From the NCBI RefSeq assembly GCF_001457455.1, contig NZ_LN831026.1:1550001-1614000 (forward strand): 64,000 nucleotides of DNA. Reading direction: 5' to 3'. The notes under the pieces were generated by a model. It ran no database searches. It worked only from the letters and a program-made list of their open reading frames with translations, and was not told the origin of the DNA. Made by a program: the position numbers and the translations under genes. Of this stretch, positions 28,910 through 40,633 are shown in pieces. Numbering within the stretch: the first letter of the stretch is position 1; each line of letters begins with the position of its first letter. The stretch is from Corynebacterium diphtheriae (GTDB lineage: Bacteria > Actinomycetota > Actinomycetes > Mycobacteriales > Mycobacteriaceae).

Positions 28910-29686
28910 CTAGCTTCGAACTTCGTAGCCAGCAGCCGCTACCTGCTTTTTCACTTCAGAAATTGTGACTTCACCGAAATGGAAAATTGAAGCTGCAAGA
29001 ACTGCATCAGCACCACTAGCTATTGCTGGGGGAAAGTCCTCAGGTTTACCTGCACCACCTGAGGCAATCACGGGGATAGATACCGCATGGCGGACTTTTT
29101 CAATCAGTTCCAGATCAAATCCACGCTTTGTTCCGTCGCCATCCATAGAGTTCAACAAGATTTCGCCCACGCCCATCGCCTCGCCTTTCTTCGCCCACTC
29201 AACAGCATCGATTCCAGCGGAACGAGTTCCGCCGTGTGTGGTTACTTCAAAGCCCGACGGCTGCGGCTTGCCTCCTTCTGGGACTCGGCGAGCATCCACG
29301 CTTAAGACGACACACTGAGCACCGAAACGCTGAGAAAGCTCTTGAAGTAACTCAGGACGAGCGATCGCAGAAGTATTCACACTGACTTTGTCAGCACCTG
29401 CACGCAGTAGTTGGTCTACATCCTCGGCGCTGCGAACACCACCGCCAACAGTTAACGGAATAAACACTTGGTCTGCTGTTCGCCTCACAACTTCAAGCAT
29501 GGTTCCTCTGCCATCTTGAGATGCTGAAACATCGAGAAATGTTAGTTCGTCGGCACCCTCGGCATCATAACGAGCAGCCAACTCGACTGGATCGCCGGCA
29601 TCTTTAAGCCCTTCAAAGTTAACTCCTTTAACCACGCGACCGTTTTTCACGTCCAAACATGGAATGACTCGAACTGCGACTGGCAT
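28910..29686 (-). CDS. hisF: Imidazole glycerol phosphate synthase, cyclase subunit
   Basis: TIM-barrel subunit of 258 residues that joins ammonia from HisH to PRFAR to form imidazole glycerol phosphate and AICAR. Seen are [17 protein letters not shown] with the first catalytic Asp, [24 protein letters not shown] and the second catalytic Asp in [19 protein letters not shown] precedes the ATG. Its partner hisH lies two genes upstream. Confidence 0.97.
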   Translation of the reverse strand: MPVAVRVIPCLDVKNGRVVKGVNFEGLKDAGDPVELAARYDAEGADELTFLDVSASQDGRGTMLEVVRRTADQVFIPLTVGGGVRSAEDVDQLLRAGADKVSVNTSAIARPELLQELSQRFGAQCVVLSVDARRVPEGGKPQPSGFEVTTHGGTRSAGIDAVEWAKKGEAMGVGEILLNSMDGDGTKRGFDLELIEKVRHAVSIPVIASGGAGKPEDFPPAIASGADAVLAASIFHFGEVTISEVKKQVAAAGYEVRS

Positions 29687-29776
29687 GGTGTTAGCTCCTT
29701 GTGTGAAACAAATTCATAGGGACTTAAAACTGCGTAACTTTTGTCAAACAACAGCCGGAAAAGTAACGCGAGATAG

Positions 29777-30562
29777 CTATCTCATTGTGTCAATGGTAGC
29801 CATCAACACTTCATGGGATTGGGCCGAACCTACAATTACCCCCTGTGAGGTAGGAGTCCACTGATTGCCATCAAGGTCAGTAACTACTCCCCCAGCCGCA
29901 CGAACAAGCATGATGCCTGCAGCGTTATCCCATAGATTGGGGCTTAGGCTCAAAGCCGCATCAAAAATGCCTGCAGCCGCATACGCTAAATCAATTCCTA
30001 CTGATCCTGTGATACGCGGCCGTAGATATGTTTGTGCTAGGGCACCTAATAGACCTTGGCGAACAACCGTAGGAAACGACGATTCTCGTGGCGAGGCGAT
30101 CGATGTGAATCCAACGTGGGAAACATGGCGTTGGTCCCGAGCATTCATTTGGGGTTGAACCTGGCCATTCAGTAACAATGGTGAATCAGCGTACGCACCG
30201 AAACGCTGTCCGACCATAGGAACTGAGGTCAGCCCGATAACGGGCTCCCCATCCGCAATGAGACTTATCAATATCGATGACATAGGATTGCCTGCCGCAT
30301 AGTTGGCAGTGCCATCGATAGGGTCAACCACCCACATGGGTGTTCCTAGCTTTCCACCGTATTCCTCACCAAAAACAGGAATTCCAGTCATCATGACCAG
30401 TTGGGTGCGCAGATATTGCTCGATTTTCAGATCCATATCGGTGGCAAAATCACCGCCGTTTTTAAACGTTGTAGGAGCTGAACCTATGCCCTGAATGAAT
30501 AGACGCTCGGCATCATCGAGTATTGCCTCTGCAATATGATAAAGGTCCCGAACATCGGTCAT
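29777..30562 (-). CDS. impA: Inositol monophosphatase family protein
   Basis: Mg-dependent phosphatase of 261 residues with the three family metal-site blocks: [22 protein letters not shown] and [15 protein letters not shown]. Substrate could be inositol-1-phosphate or, given the his genes, histidinol phosphate; the first is usual for this slot in actinobacteria. ATG overlaps the hisA stop by four bases (ATGA), so it is coupled to hisA. Confidence 0.9.
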   Translation of the reverse strand: MTDVRDLYHIAEAILDDAERLFIQGIGSAPTTFKNGGDFATDMDLKIEQYLRTQLVMMTGIPVFGEEYGGKLGTPMWVVDPIDGTANYAAGNPMSSILISLIADGEPVIGLTSVPMVGQRFGAYADSPLLLNGQVQPQMNARDQRHVSHVGFTSIASPRESSFPTVVRQGLLGALAQTYLRPRITGSVGIDLAYAAAGIFDAALSLSPNLWDNAAGIMLVRAAGGVVTDLDGNQWTPTSQGVIVGSAQSHEVLMATIDTMR

Positions 30563-31287
30563 AGCGCGGCGAGCGCCTCCTTAAGGGTAAAACGGCCTTC
30601 ATACAGCGCTTTGCCAATAATGGCAGAATCAATACCTTCGTCTTCATATCGCGCAAGCTCCAGCACATCCTCCAAGGTAGAGATACCACCAGAGGCTACA
30701 ACCTTGGCATCGGTTGCCGCGGAAACGTCGCGAAGCAAATCGATATTTGGACCGCTTAGCGTCCCATCCTTAGATACATCGGTGACCACAAATCGTGTGC
30801 ATCCTTGGCTATCAAGGCGCTCGAGTACCTCCCAAAGATCTCCACCATCAGAGACCCAGCCATTGCCACGAGTACGCCACTGGCCATCGATATTTCGCAC
30901 TGCTATATCGACAGCGATGGCATCTCCGTATTCGCCTAGAACTTTCTCGATCCACGCTGGTTTTTCCAAAGCGGCAGTTCCGATGTTGACACGACGCGCA
31001 CCGGTAGCAAGTGCTCGCTTAAGCGATGCGTCATCACGAATGCCGCCGGTTAGCTCAACGTTAATATCTAGGATTTTCACAACTTCCGCCATCAACTCAT
31101 GATTCGATCCACGGTTGAAAGCTGCATCTAAATCCACGAAATGTAGCCACGATGCCCCCTGTTCCTGCCATTTCAGTGCAGCCTCAATTGGGGAACCGTA
31201 CGACTTTTCGGTTCCGGCTTCACCTTGATCCAAACGAACCGCCTGACCATCGACAACATCGACGGCGGGGAGAAGTGTGAAAGTCAT
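30559..31287 (-). CDS. hisA: ProFAR isomerase
   Basis: TIM-barrel isomerase of 242 residues acting before HisF/HisH. The N terminus [18 protein letters not shown] holds the first catalytic Asp, and [15 protein letters not shown] the second. Related actinobacteria use a bifunctional PriA here; corynebacteria that gained a TrpCF fusion are known to have a HisA-only form, which would fit the broken trp context. The frame extends to 31326; ATG 31287 matches the family and has TACACT eight bases upstream (probably leaderless). Confidence 0.94.
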   Translation of the reverse strand: MTFTLLPAVDVVDGQAVRLDQGEAGTEKSYGSPIEAALKWQEQGASWLHFVDLDAAFNRGSNHELMAEVVKILDINVELTGGIRDDASLKRALATGARRVNIGTAALEKPAWIEKVLGEYGDAIAVDIAVRNIDGQWRTRGNGWVSDGGDLWEVLERLDSQGCTRFVVTDVSKDGTLSGPNIDLLRDVSAATDAKVVASGGISTLEDVLELARYEDEGIDSAIIGKALYEGRFTLKEALAAL

Positions 31288-31384
31288 AAAGCAATAGTGT
31301 AGACGCTTATCCACAACAAGGCTCACCCTAGCGGGGTTGAAGCCCTACCCCACCGAATCCTCAAGCTGTCCCGCATTGCCGGTT

Positions 31385-32017
31385 TTACAGCAGATCAATC
31401 CAATTCCGCAGGAGTTGTGCACCAGCATCCCCAGATTTCTCTGGGTGGAACTGGGTAGCCATCAACGCACCGTTTTCCACAGCGGCAACAAATCGATCAG
31501 ATTCATGCTGAGCCCACGTTACTAATGGTGCACGTGTTAAACCGTCGCCATCGAACTCCCACCAACGCACACCGTAAGAGTGCACAAAATAAAAACGCGT
31601 ATCAGCGTCGAGTCCAGCAAAAAGTTGTGAGTCTTGCGCTGCTTCCACCGTGTTCCAACCCATATGCGGTAGAACACGAGCCTCAAGCTTTTCGACGTTT
31701 CCTGGCCACTGCCCACATCCAGTAGCAGAGATGCCGTGTTCGTTGCCAGAATCAAACATAATCTGCATACCTACACAAATGCCCATCACAGGGCGTCCCC
31801 CTGCCAAGCGCTGACCAATCATTCGGTCACCTTGGACCTCTTTTAGTCCCTTCATGCATGCATCAAAAGCACCCACTCCTGGTACGAGGAGACCGTCCGC
31901 AGCCAGTACTACATCCGGATCGTTTGTTACCTCGACTTCTGCGCCAACTCGTTCCAACGCTCGTTGCGCTGAACGTAGATTCCCAGAACCGTAATCGAGA
32001 AGTGCCACTTTCTTCAT
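31385..32017 (-). CDS. hisH: Imidazole glycerol phosphate synthase, glutaminase subunit
   Basis: Class I glutamine amidotransferase of 210 residues feeding ammonia to HisF. Starts [14 protein letters not shown]. The nucleophile Cys is in [13 protein letters not shown] and the His-Glu pair in [12 protein letters not shown]. Normal length. It follows the MFS gene and precedes hisA on the same strand. Confidence 0.96.
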   Translation of the reverse strand: MKKVALLDYGSGNLRSAQRALERVGAEVEVTNDPDVVLAADGLLVPGVGAFDACMKGLKEVQGDRMIGQRLAGGRPVMGICVGMQIMFDSGNEHGISATGCGQWPGNVEKLEARVLPHMGWNTVEAAQDSQLFAGLDADTRFYFVHSYGVRWWEFDGDGLTRAPLVTWAQHESDRFVAAVENGALMATQFHPEKSGDAGAQLLRNWIDLL

Positions 32018-32083
32018 GGTTTCTCATCCTAACTGGTTATCAACCACCATTGCGGGGTGCTCGTGCCGAACTACCCCCACACG

Positions 32084-33496
32084 TTAATCTGCAACAGACG
32101 CCGCTACACGACGCGCACGATGCCGACGTTGCACACCGCGATCAGTTAGCTCTGCGATGAATCCAATAGCTACAAGAACCGTTCCTCCAGCAAAAGCCAT
32201 GGCATAACCAGCGTGTGCCGCCACCATTCCCAATATGATGGCACCTACACCAGTGCCCGAATCGAACGCCGCATTCCAAATAGTCGATGCCTGTCCAATT
32301 TTTTCTCGAGGGACTCGCAGAAACATTTCCAGCAAAGCTTCATTTTGCACCAGCCCGAAACCAGCACCGAACAAGATGGCGGCACAAATCAGTGTTGCCA
32401 GTGGCCACCCCAGCGCGAGTACGGCAACGAGCCCAGCTAGGCCTAATGCCGATAAAATCAGACCAGGAATCATCGTTGTTCCTGGACGATTCAATTTGTC
32501 AGCTAGCATGCCTGCGAAAAAGCGGAAAATCATTTGCGCAGCGCCCACGATAGAAAGCATGATGCCAGCTAAGGCAGCTCCACGAGCTGGATCGATGTCG
32601 CGTACTGAAGCCGGTAAGAAGCTCGAAACTGCTCCATACCCCATAGAAACACTGGCCAATGCCAATGCTGGAACAACTGTCACGATCAAACCGTGTGGCC
32701 GTGGACGACGATGAATACGCGCACTGATTTTTGCCCGCGGCTTAGCAGGAATGGCAAATTTTGCTTTTTGGACCACCTTAGAATGAATAATCCGTTGCCG
32801 GCGCTCATACTTTAACTCAGCACGTCGCCAAGCAGGGTCGTTGATAGCCACTCCAGCTTCGTCATTTCCTGCCGCATCTGAGCTAGAAGCATCAGATTCC
32901 ACATTGGGAATTGCTACAGCCATGAACGCAGCAATCAAGGCAATGCCGCCGCCTATAAAGAACACCACATCAAAGCTGTATCCAGCATTAACCAGCAAAA
33001 GGCCTGCAGGAAGCGCCACCATTTGAGACGCACCTACTGCAACGCCGAGTAACCCCGAGGCTTTGCCGAGCATGCCTGCTGGAACTATTTCCCCAATAAG
33101 CGCATATTGAGCAACACACAACGAACCAAATCCGATACCACGAATTGCCGCAACGATCAGTACAGAAGCTGGATCGAGTGATACTGCATACCACAACGAC
33201 GGCAAACCGAGAAGTAGCGCTGCAACAATCATGACCGCTCGATACCCAAAAGCATGGATCAAACGAGAAGTGCATATTTGAGTCAGCACTGTAATAGCCA
33301 TGAAGGTAGCAGTAGTCGCTCCCGCAAGCGCATCCGACTGCCCTGAGGCAATCACTGCCAAAGGAATAACTGGCAGCATGAGCGAAAACGCCGCGAAAGC
33401 TGCTGCAACGGCAATAAGTGTTGAGGTAAAACCTGGAACTTTCCATGGTTGTGTAGGCGCTGCAGGCTGGATGGAGGTAGCTTCGAGTGTTTTCAC
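32084..33496 (-). CDS. MFS transporter in the his cluster
   Basis: Carrier of 470 residues with about 12 hydrophobic segments and a long charged central loop (around 205-265). Family features are GIGFGSLCVAQYALIGE and the paired GFGLVQNEALLEM half. Substrate unknown; position between hisB and hisH suggests a link with histidine or a precursor, which is inference. GTG start at 33496 with AAGGAG upstream. A terminator precedes it, so it may start its own unit with hisH. Confidence 0.85.
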   Translation of the reverse strand: MKTLEATSIQPAAPTQPWKVPGFTSTLIAVAAAFAAFSLMLPVIPLAVIASGQSDALAGATTATFMAITVLTQICTSRLIHAFGYRAVMIVAALLLGLPSLWYAVSLDPASVLIVAAIRGIGFGSLCVAQYALIGEIVPAGMLGKASGLLGVAVGASQMVALPAGLLLVNAGYSFDVVFFIGGGIALIAAFMAVAIPNVESDASSSDAAGNDEAGVAINDPAWRRAELKYERRQRIIHSKVVQKAKFAIPAKPRAKISARIHRRPRPHGLIVTVVPALALASVSMGYGAVSSFLPASVRDIDPARGAALAGIMLSIVGAAQMIFRFFAGMLADKLNRPGTTMIPGLILSALGLAGLVAVLALGWPLATLICAAILFGAGFGLVQNEALLEMFLRVPREKIGQASTIWNAAFDSGTGVGAIILGMVAAHAGYAMAFAGGTVLVAIGFIAELTDRGVQRRHRARRVAASVAD

Positions 33497-33559
33497 AGGC
33501 TCCTTCCTTAGAGGTCGACGAGGATTAAAGGACTATTGAGTATGGGGGAACAAAATAGA

Positions 33560-33586
33560 AAGGCTGAGAAGTTACTTCCCAGCCTT
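33560..33586 (-). terminator. Terminator after the hisDCB unit
   Basis: AAGGCTG and CAGCCTT flank an inner AAG/CTT pair, with a TTTCTATTTTG run on the minus strand. It divides hisD-hisC-hisB and the 71-residue gene from the MFS gene. Confidence 0.75.
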
Positions 33587-33664
33587 AACAAATTTTTATC
33601 GCTACTTCGAGCCTAGCGCGAGGTATATAAAAGTCAACCGAGTCCCCCTACTACAGCCTACTGG

Positions 33665-33880
33665 CTACTGATAGATACCTACCGCCCACACGACGCCACC
33701 TGCTGCAGCCATTGCAGCGAGAACTCCGAGAACAATCACCATGAGCCTGTTATCGGCTTTATATGCGGCCCAAGCTCCACCAACTAATAAGCCAGATACC
33801 AAAAACAACACGTACACCATCAAAAAACTTGCTGGTGGGATTGTAGACTGAGCTACAACCGAAGTGTGGATTGCGGTCAC
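33665..33880 (-). CDS. Small membrane protein downstream of hisB
   Basis: Protein of 71 residues with two hydrophobic segments (FLMVYVLFLVSGLLVGGAW and VIVLGVLAAMAAAGGVVWAV) joined by AAYKADNRL. GTG start with AAAGGAG upstream, two bases after hisB, so it is translated from the his mRNA. No family recognised; position between hisB and the terminator suggests a corynebacterial accessory of this operon. Confidence 0.75.
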   Translation of the reverse strand: MTAIHTSVVAQSTIPPASFLMVYVLFLVSGLLVGGAWAAYKADNRLMVIVLGVLAAMAAAGGVVWAVGIYQ

Positions 33881-33882
33881 GT

Positions 33883-34491
33883 TTATAGCGCTCCTTTAGT
33901 TGAGGGGATTCCAGTGAGACGGTCATCGGGACCGACTGCTTCACGGATCGCTCGTGCGACAGCTTTAAATTCAGCTTCGGTGATGTGATGCGGATCCCGA
34001 CCGTAGTGGCATAATACGTGCAATGTAATTTTTGCGTTAAGCGCCAAAGATTCAAAAAAATGCTCATTTAAGACGGTCGGATAATGACTACCGATAACAG
34101 AATGCACTAGGTAATCAGGTTCGCCTTTGGTGACAAAGTAGGGACGCCCAGAAAAATCGACGATGGCTTCACACAACGTCTCATCCATTGGTAGCTGGAA
34201 AGAGCCGAATCGTTTAATTCCGCGTTTATCTCCTACAGCTTGTGCTATTGCCTGTCCCAGCACAATCGCGGTGTCTTCCACTGTGTGGTGGGCGTCGATG
34301 TGTGTGTCTCCTGTGGCCTTAACCTTCAAATCAAATGCACCATGGACTCCAAAGGCAGTAAGCATGTGATCGAAAAAAGGTACACCAGTGTCAATTTCGA
34401 CCGTGCCTGTTCCATCGAGATTTATTTCGACGCGAATATCTGATTCGCTTGTGACACGAGAAATTGAACCAATTCGAGGTTGGGTTGCCAT
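33883..34491 (-). CDS. hisB: Imidazoleglycerol-phosphate dehydratase
   Basis: Mn-dependent dehydratase of 202 residues without a fused phosphatase. Metal ligands are in [15 protein letters not shown] and [16 protein letters not shown]. Family start is clear. An 82-base gap with hairpins separates it from hisC. Confidence 0.96.
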   Translation of the reverse strand: MATQPRIGSISRVTSESDIRVEINLDGTGTVEIDTGVPFFDHMLTAFGVHGAFDLKVKATGDTHIDAHHTVEDTAIVLGQAIAQAVGDKRGIKRFGSFQLPMDETLCEAIVDFSGRPYFVTKGEPDYLVHSVIGSHYPTVLNEHFFESLALNAKITLHVLCHYGRDPHHITEAEFKAVARAIREAVGPDDRLTGIPSTKGAL

Positions 34492-34542
34492 AGTTAAAGG
34501 TCACCATGCTTTCTGCGTTTTAGAGTCTAAAATGTTTGTACT

Positions 34543-34570
34543 GCATAAAAGGTAAACCCCACTTTTATGC
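34543..34570. repeat. Hairpin between hisC and hisB
   Basis: GCATAAAAG and CTTTTATGC pair perfectly around 10 bases, just after the hisC stop. A second palindrome, TTTTAGA-G-TCTAAAA, lies next to it. It may act as an internal mRNA processing or partial termination site. Confidence 0.45.
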
Positions 34571-34572
34571 GA

Positions 34573-37043
<2,471 letters not shown>

Positions 37044-37385
37044 AATTTTACGTTTCCTCAATATTTTTCGATGTTTTCCGTAAAAACACCGCCTACGATG
37101 GGACTAAAGCACACATTATATGCAGCCATCTCCACAACAAGGCGTATGGAGCACCCCCGTCATGGTGAAAAGCCATCACGAGGCCACACTCCATGAAAGT
37201 TTTCACGGCCATTTTCGCCTCACTCGTTGTATTGGGTCATTCTATCGTTGTAGATGCACCTGCATAGAGATATTTTTCTGCTTCTACCCCCTAATCTCGG
37301 TAGCGCATCCCTTCATGTTTCAATGATCTGCCAGCTGCTAGACTGCTAAAGTTCTCACGGATTATTCAATACACAAGGAAAGAAG
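37044..37385. promoter_or_regulatory. Divergent spacer with structured hisD leader
   Basis: No gene is seen in these 342 bases. On the hisD side (37144-37190, minus strand) a long hairpin forms: GGAG...CCTCGTGATGG, loop, CCATGACGGGG...CTCC. A following CTCCA...TGGAG pairing would compete with it, the form of an attenuator. A GGCGGTGTTTTT stretch follows closer to hisD. A T-box leader has been reported before hisD in C. glutamicum, but the typical T-box core is not seen here. The rest would hold the YbjN-gene promoter. Confidence 0.4.
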
Positions 37386-38441
37386 GTGCAAGGGGTGGGC
37401 ACACATTCAAACGATCCAACATTAGGGGTTCAATTTTCTTCTGTTTCCTGCAATCCCATCACTATGCACAGTGTGGAAAACATCCTGACACGACTTGGTT
37501 TCGTCCATCGCCGGATTATGGTGCACCACAGCAGCGTGATCGAAATCGAATGGCGCGAATATAGCCTCATTGTTGGCCTCGTCAATGAAAACGCTTGTGG
37601 AACAATCACTGAAGTAGACACTCATCATCAGGATTCAGCACAGGCTAATCCGCAATTGATTGTCGAGGGCTTTTTAAACGGCCAGTTACCATTAGATGAG
37701 TTTTCTCGGGTTGCAGAAAGTGTGAACTCGTGGAACAACGAGCGCGTCAGCCCGTCGGCACGCATTCGTGTTAATGATTCTGGATCGCTTTCTGTTGCTT
37801 TTAGGTCAAGCAACTCTGTTTCACTTCCGCAAACTGACTTGCAATTGGCAGAGTTTTTGCAGCTTGCAAGCGATGCCACTGCCCTTGCAGTTCGCACGTT
37901 CCTCGATGATTTTGCTGCATTGTCAGTAGACCACCAGCAGTTGTTCAATGCGCATCTCTATGAGGATGCTTCTTCTGATTTTTTCGATCTGGGAGACGGC
38001 ACTTCAGATGTGCCCTCTTTGGTCACGATGGACAGAATCTCTCCAATTATGGAAGAGATCACTTCCACTGCAGATTCTTTGGAGGTGTTATATGCACCAA
38101 TTTGGCATTCCGAAGCCATGATTGCCTGTGATCTAGAGTCCGGCCCTACCATCATGATGTGGGCGGAGTGGGATTCTGGGTTACAGCGCAGCGATTTTAT
38201 GCGGATATTTCTTATTTGTAATCGTTGGAATGATGAAGCGGTTGCCACGAAAGCTTTCATCGCGAATAAAGACGAGACGCTTAGAATTCGTGTAGAAACT
38301 CATATCGATGCTGGTGGCGGCCTTACCGACACGCAGCTGACTACGTTTCTCTCCGAGGGGTTTAACGCATTGATGCACAGCATCTCACAATTAAAAAGCC
38401 CCAAGTACGGGCTTTACGACGCCCCTCCGCATCAGGAATAA
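37386..38441 (+). CDS. YbjN-domain protein, two repeats
   Basis: Protein of 351 residues with two YbjN-type (type III chaperone-like) domains, about residues 20-175 and 205-335, each with an FSRVAESVNSWNNERVSP- or FMRIFLICNRWNDEAVAT-like block. This family is found in actinobacteria, role unclear. GTG start at 37386 with AGGAAAG upstream; a GTG at 37395 is an alternative. Convergent with the next gene, three bases apart. Confidence 0.7.
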   Translation: MQGVGTHSNDPTLGVQFSSVSCNPITMHSVENILTRLGFVHRRIMVHHSSVIEIEWREYSLIVGLVNENACGTITEVDTHHQDSAQANPQLIVEGFLNGQLPLDEFSRVAESVNSWNNERVSPSARIRVNDSGSLSVAFRSSNSVSLPQTDLQLAEFLQLASDATALAVRTFLDDFAALSVDHQQLFNAHLYEDASSDFFDLGDGTSDVPSLVTMDRISPIMEEITSTADSLEVLYAPIWHSEAMIACDLESGPTIMMWAEWDSGLQRSDFMRIFLICNRWNDEAVATKAFIANKDETLRIRVETHIDAGGGLTDTQLTTFLSEGFNALMHSISQLKSPKYGLYDAPPHQE

Positions 38442-38444
38442 CGC

Positions 38445-39086
38445 TTAGCTATCGGTATTACGGTTATCGGCTGAAACATTGTCATCGTCGCTTTGGTCAT
38501 CGATATTAATGAATAGCGATAGCCAAAAAGCACACCCGGCAACGAAAGGTGGCCACATCACTGCGTTGGCCCCTAATGCAACAGGCGGCGCGAAACGGAT
38601 GACTGTTCCGGGGAGGAGCTGGTCAGCATCAGTCGTGTGATGGATGAGCGAAGCAACCATGTCTCCGGTGGTGGCGAGGATCAATCCGCCGATAAGTGTC
38701 CATAACAAGAGCCACATCATGATGCGCACTTGATGGTTATGCGAACGCACTTTCCGCGCAAGGATATACGTGATGGCTAGGGAAAGAATTCCCGAAATGA
38801 CAATAAATTGCGCGAGAGAAAGAAACTCCACGTTTACTTCCGTGCCAACGCGCATTTGGTTATCTTCCACGATTTCCGCTGAATATGTGGGGCGAAACCA
38901 TGCCCATACAACTCCTGTGCCGGCGAATAACAAAGACACCATCACGACAATCGCTGAATACCACTGCGCCGAATGAAGCCACGGGCGAAAGCGTGATGTG
39001 ACCACGCCACTTCCTTGTTTTTCTGGGAGTGGATCAACATTCTCCGAAATGTGCGGAGCTGTCGAGGTGGTTGAAGTTTTTCGCAT
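38445..39086 (-). CDS. Membrane protein, DUF2567-like
   Basis: Protein of 213 residues: charged N terminus of about 35, a helix with outer segment, then three more helices (LSLAQFIVISGILSLAITYIL; IMMWLLLWTLIGGLILA; ANAVMWPPFVAGCAFWLSL) and an acidic tail. Resembles actinobacterial DUF2567 membrane proteins; the assignment is tentative and function unknown. Confidence 0.6.
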   Translation of the reverse strand: MRKTSTTSTAPHISENVDPLPEKQGSGVVTSRFRPWLHSAQWYSAIVVMVSLLFAGTGVVWAWFRPTYSAEIVEDNQMRVGTEVNVEFLSLAQFIVISGILSLAITYILARKVRSHNHQVRIMMWLLLWTLIGGLILATTGDMVASLIHHTTDADQLLPGTVIRFAPPVALGANAVMWPPFVAGCAFWLSLFINIDDQSDDDNVSADNRNTDS

Positions 39087-39131
39087 GAGACACAGGGTAC
39101 CGTGCCTGCCGGATCGATCAAGAATGTGTAT

Positions 39132-39165
39132 GCGTGCTCTGTACCAATCAGGTGACAGAGCACGC
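39132..39165. terminator. Hairpin after the lipoprotein gene
   Basis: GCGTGCTCTGT and ACAGAGCACGC pair perfectly around 12 bases, 15 bases after the minus-strand lipoprotein stop. The T run is weak, so termination is probable but not certain. Confidence 0.5.
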
Positions 39166-39179
39166 GTGCACTGCGGGGA

Positions 39180-39842
39180 TTAGTCGCAGAACGTCCATCG
39201 GCCGTTTTCGCGAGCAAAGCGCTGAACCGCAGAATTTGTCTGGCCATCTGCCGTCGAGGTCACTGTCGCAGATGCAGAATCACCATTGACCTGAATATCA
39301 GTCACGGAATCGATAGTAGGACGTGCGTGAGCGTACTGAGGGAAATCCGCCAATGGAACGTCAGGGATCTGGTCGATATTCATCGCTGCAAGCCCGCCAT
39401 TAGCTTCAAGGTAACGTGCGCAGGTGTTCTGAGGAATGTACCCCATAAACTGACGCACCGTGGTGGCGTTCATTATGCCACGCACAAGACCTTCGATGGC
39501 CTGTTGATCTTCAGCACTCGCAGGTGCGCCATCGGCAACAGGGGCTTGCGGAATGAATGAAATCTCTGGGTTGTCGATCGGTCCAGGAGCCGGCTGTCCA
39601 GGCGCCGGTTGCCCGTTTTCTGGCGCTGGCGCAGGCGCAGCTGATTCTGGTGCAGGCGCATCAGATGGCTCGCCAGGTTTTGCGCTTGCAGACTTTGAGG
39701 TCGACGCACCGGTTGAGGTCTTATTTGCCGACGAATCCGAGCTATCTCCATCGGAACCACAAGCTGTTAGCACCATGACACCGGCGGTAGCACAGGCAAG
39801 AACGGGAAGCTTAAGGATGGAAAGGTGAAGACTAATCGACAC
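39180..39842 (-). CDS. Lipoprotein with Pro/Ala-rich linker
   Basis: Exported protein of 220 residues. Signal peptide ends in the lipobox LTAC (Cys28), followed by a Ser/Lys-rich and then Ala/Pro-rich linker (to about residue 90) and a globular C-terminal domain ending RFARENGRWTFCD. The domain looks NTF2/DUF4878-like by its final strand pattern, which is inference. GTG start with AGAGGAG upstream. Confidence 0.75.
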   Translation of the reverse strand: MSISLHLSILKLPVLACATAGVMVLTACGSDGDSSDSSANKTSTGASTSKSASAKPGEPSDAPAPESAAPAPAPENGQPAPGQPAPGPIDNPEISFIPQAPVADGAPASAEDQQAIEGLVRGIMNATTVRQFMGYIPQNTCARYLEANGGLAAMNIDQIPDVPLADFPQYAHARPTIDSVTDIQVNGDSASATVTSTADGQTNSAVQRFARENGRWTFCD

Positions 39843-39999
39843 TGAGTATCTCCTCTGTGATCTGGGTTTCGTCGTGGGGTGCCACGAAGATTTGTATTCG
39901 ACTCTAGCTTTTAATACAAAAGTTGGCCGATCGATGTATTCGTTACGATGTTAATCGGATGATCATTCACATACATTACGGTGTTAGTATCGCCTACGA

Positions 40000-40012
40000 C
40001 ACGTTGTGTCAT
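40000..40012. promoter_or_regulatory. Palindrome before the TetR gene
   Basis: GACAC-GTT-GTGTC lies 55 bases before the chosen start of the TetR-family gene, a common place for self-repression. Confidence 0.35.
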
Positions 40013-40066
40013 ACATGGACCGCGTTCCCCCATCACGAGCAACCGAATCAGGATAGGCTGACTGCT

Positions 40067-40612
40067 GTGCAATTAAGTAAAGAGTCCATCATTTCTGCAA
40101 GCCTCGATATTTTGGATTCCTATGGTCTAGCCGACATGACAATGCGAAGGCTTGCAACTCACCTAGGCGTTGCCCCTGGAGCTTTGTACTGGCATTTTAA
40201 AAACAAACAGGCATTAATTGATGCCATTGCTCGCCACATCATGGCACCGCTTATCGACGCCTCCCCTTCGGCTTATCATCATGACATCCCTTCGTTAGCA
40301 TTCGACGTTCGATCCTTGATGTTGCGTCACCGAGATGGGGCCGAGCTTTTGAGTGCCGCACTGACAGACGCGTCGTTACGCAACGATATTATTTGCGTCG
40401 TTTCGGCCATTCTCGGCGGCTGCGACAAAGCCTACATCGGCGCATCAACATTGCTGAATTTTATTCTTGGTTCCTGCCTCATCGAGCAATCCGAGGTACA
40501 GCGTTTGGAAGTTGAATCTGGGACAGCTACAGCCGTTAAGAACCACGATCAACTCTTTATGAGCAGCCTTGAGATTATTATCGTTGGATTGAAAACACAG
40601 GGGTTTTCCTAA
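40067..40612 (+). CDS. TetR-family regulator
   Basis: Repressor of 181 residues. Helix-turn-helix at about residues 25-45 (MTMRRLATHLGVAPGALYWHFKNKQALIDA). The C-terminal ligand domain is diverse. GTG 40067 is the start from the family N terminus and an AGGATAGG upstream; the longer frame from 39923 has no such support. It lies 21 bases before glgX in the same direction, so control of glycogen debranching or co-transcription with it is possible. Confidence 0.8.
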   Translation: MQLSKESIISASLDILDSYGLADMTMRRLATHLGVAPGALYWHFKNKQALIDAIARHIMAPLIDASPSAYHHDIPSLAFDVRSLMLRHRDGAELLSAALTDASLRNDIICVVSAILGGCDKAYIGASTLLNFILGSCLIEQSEVQRLEVESGTATAVKNHDQLFMSSLEIIIVGLKTQGFS

Positions 40613-40633
40613 AAAGCAGTAGAGTGAGTAGCT

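Noticed and set aside
37062..37260. Classical T-box before hisD
   Set aside because: No GGGTGGnACCGCG core and no TGGG to pair with the tRNA-His end were found; kept only as a structured leader.
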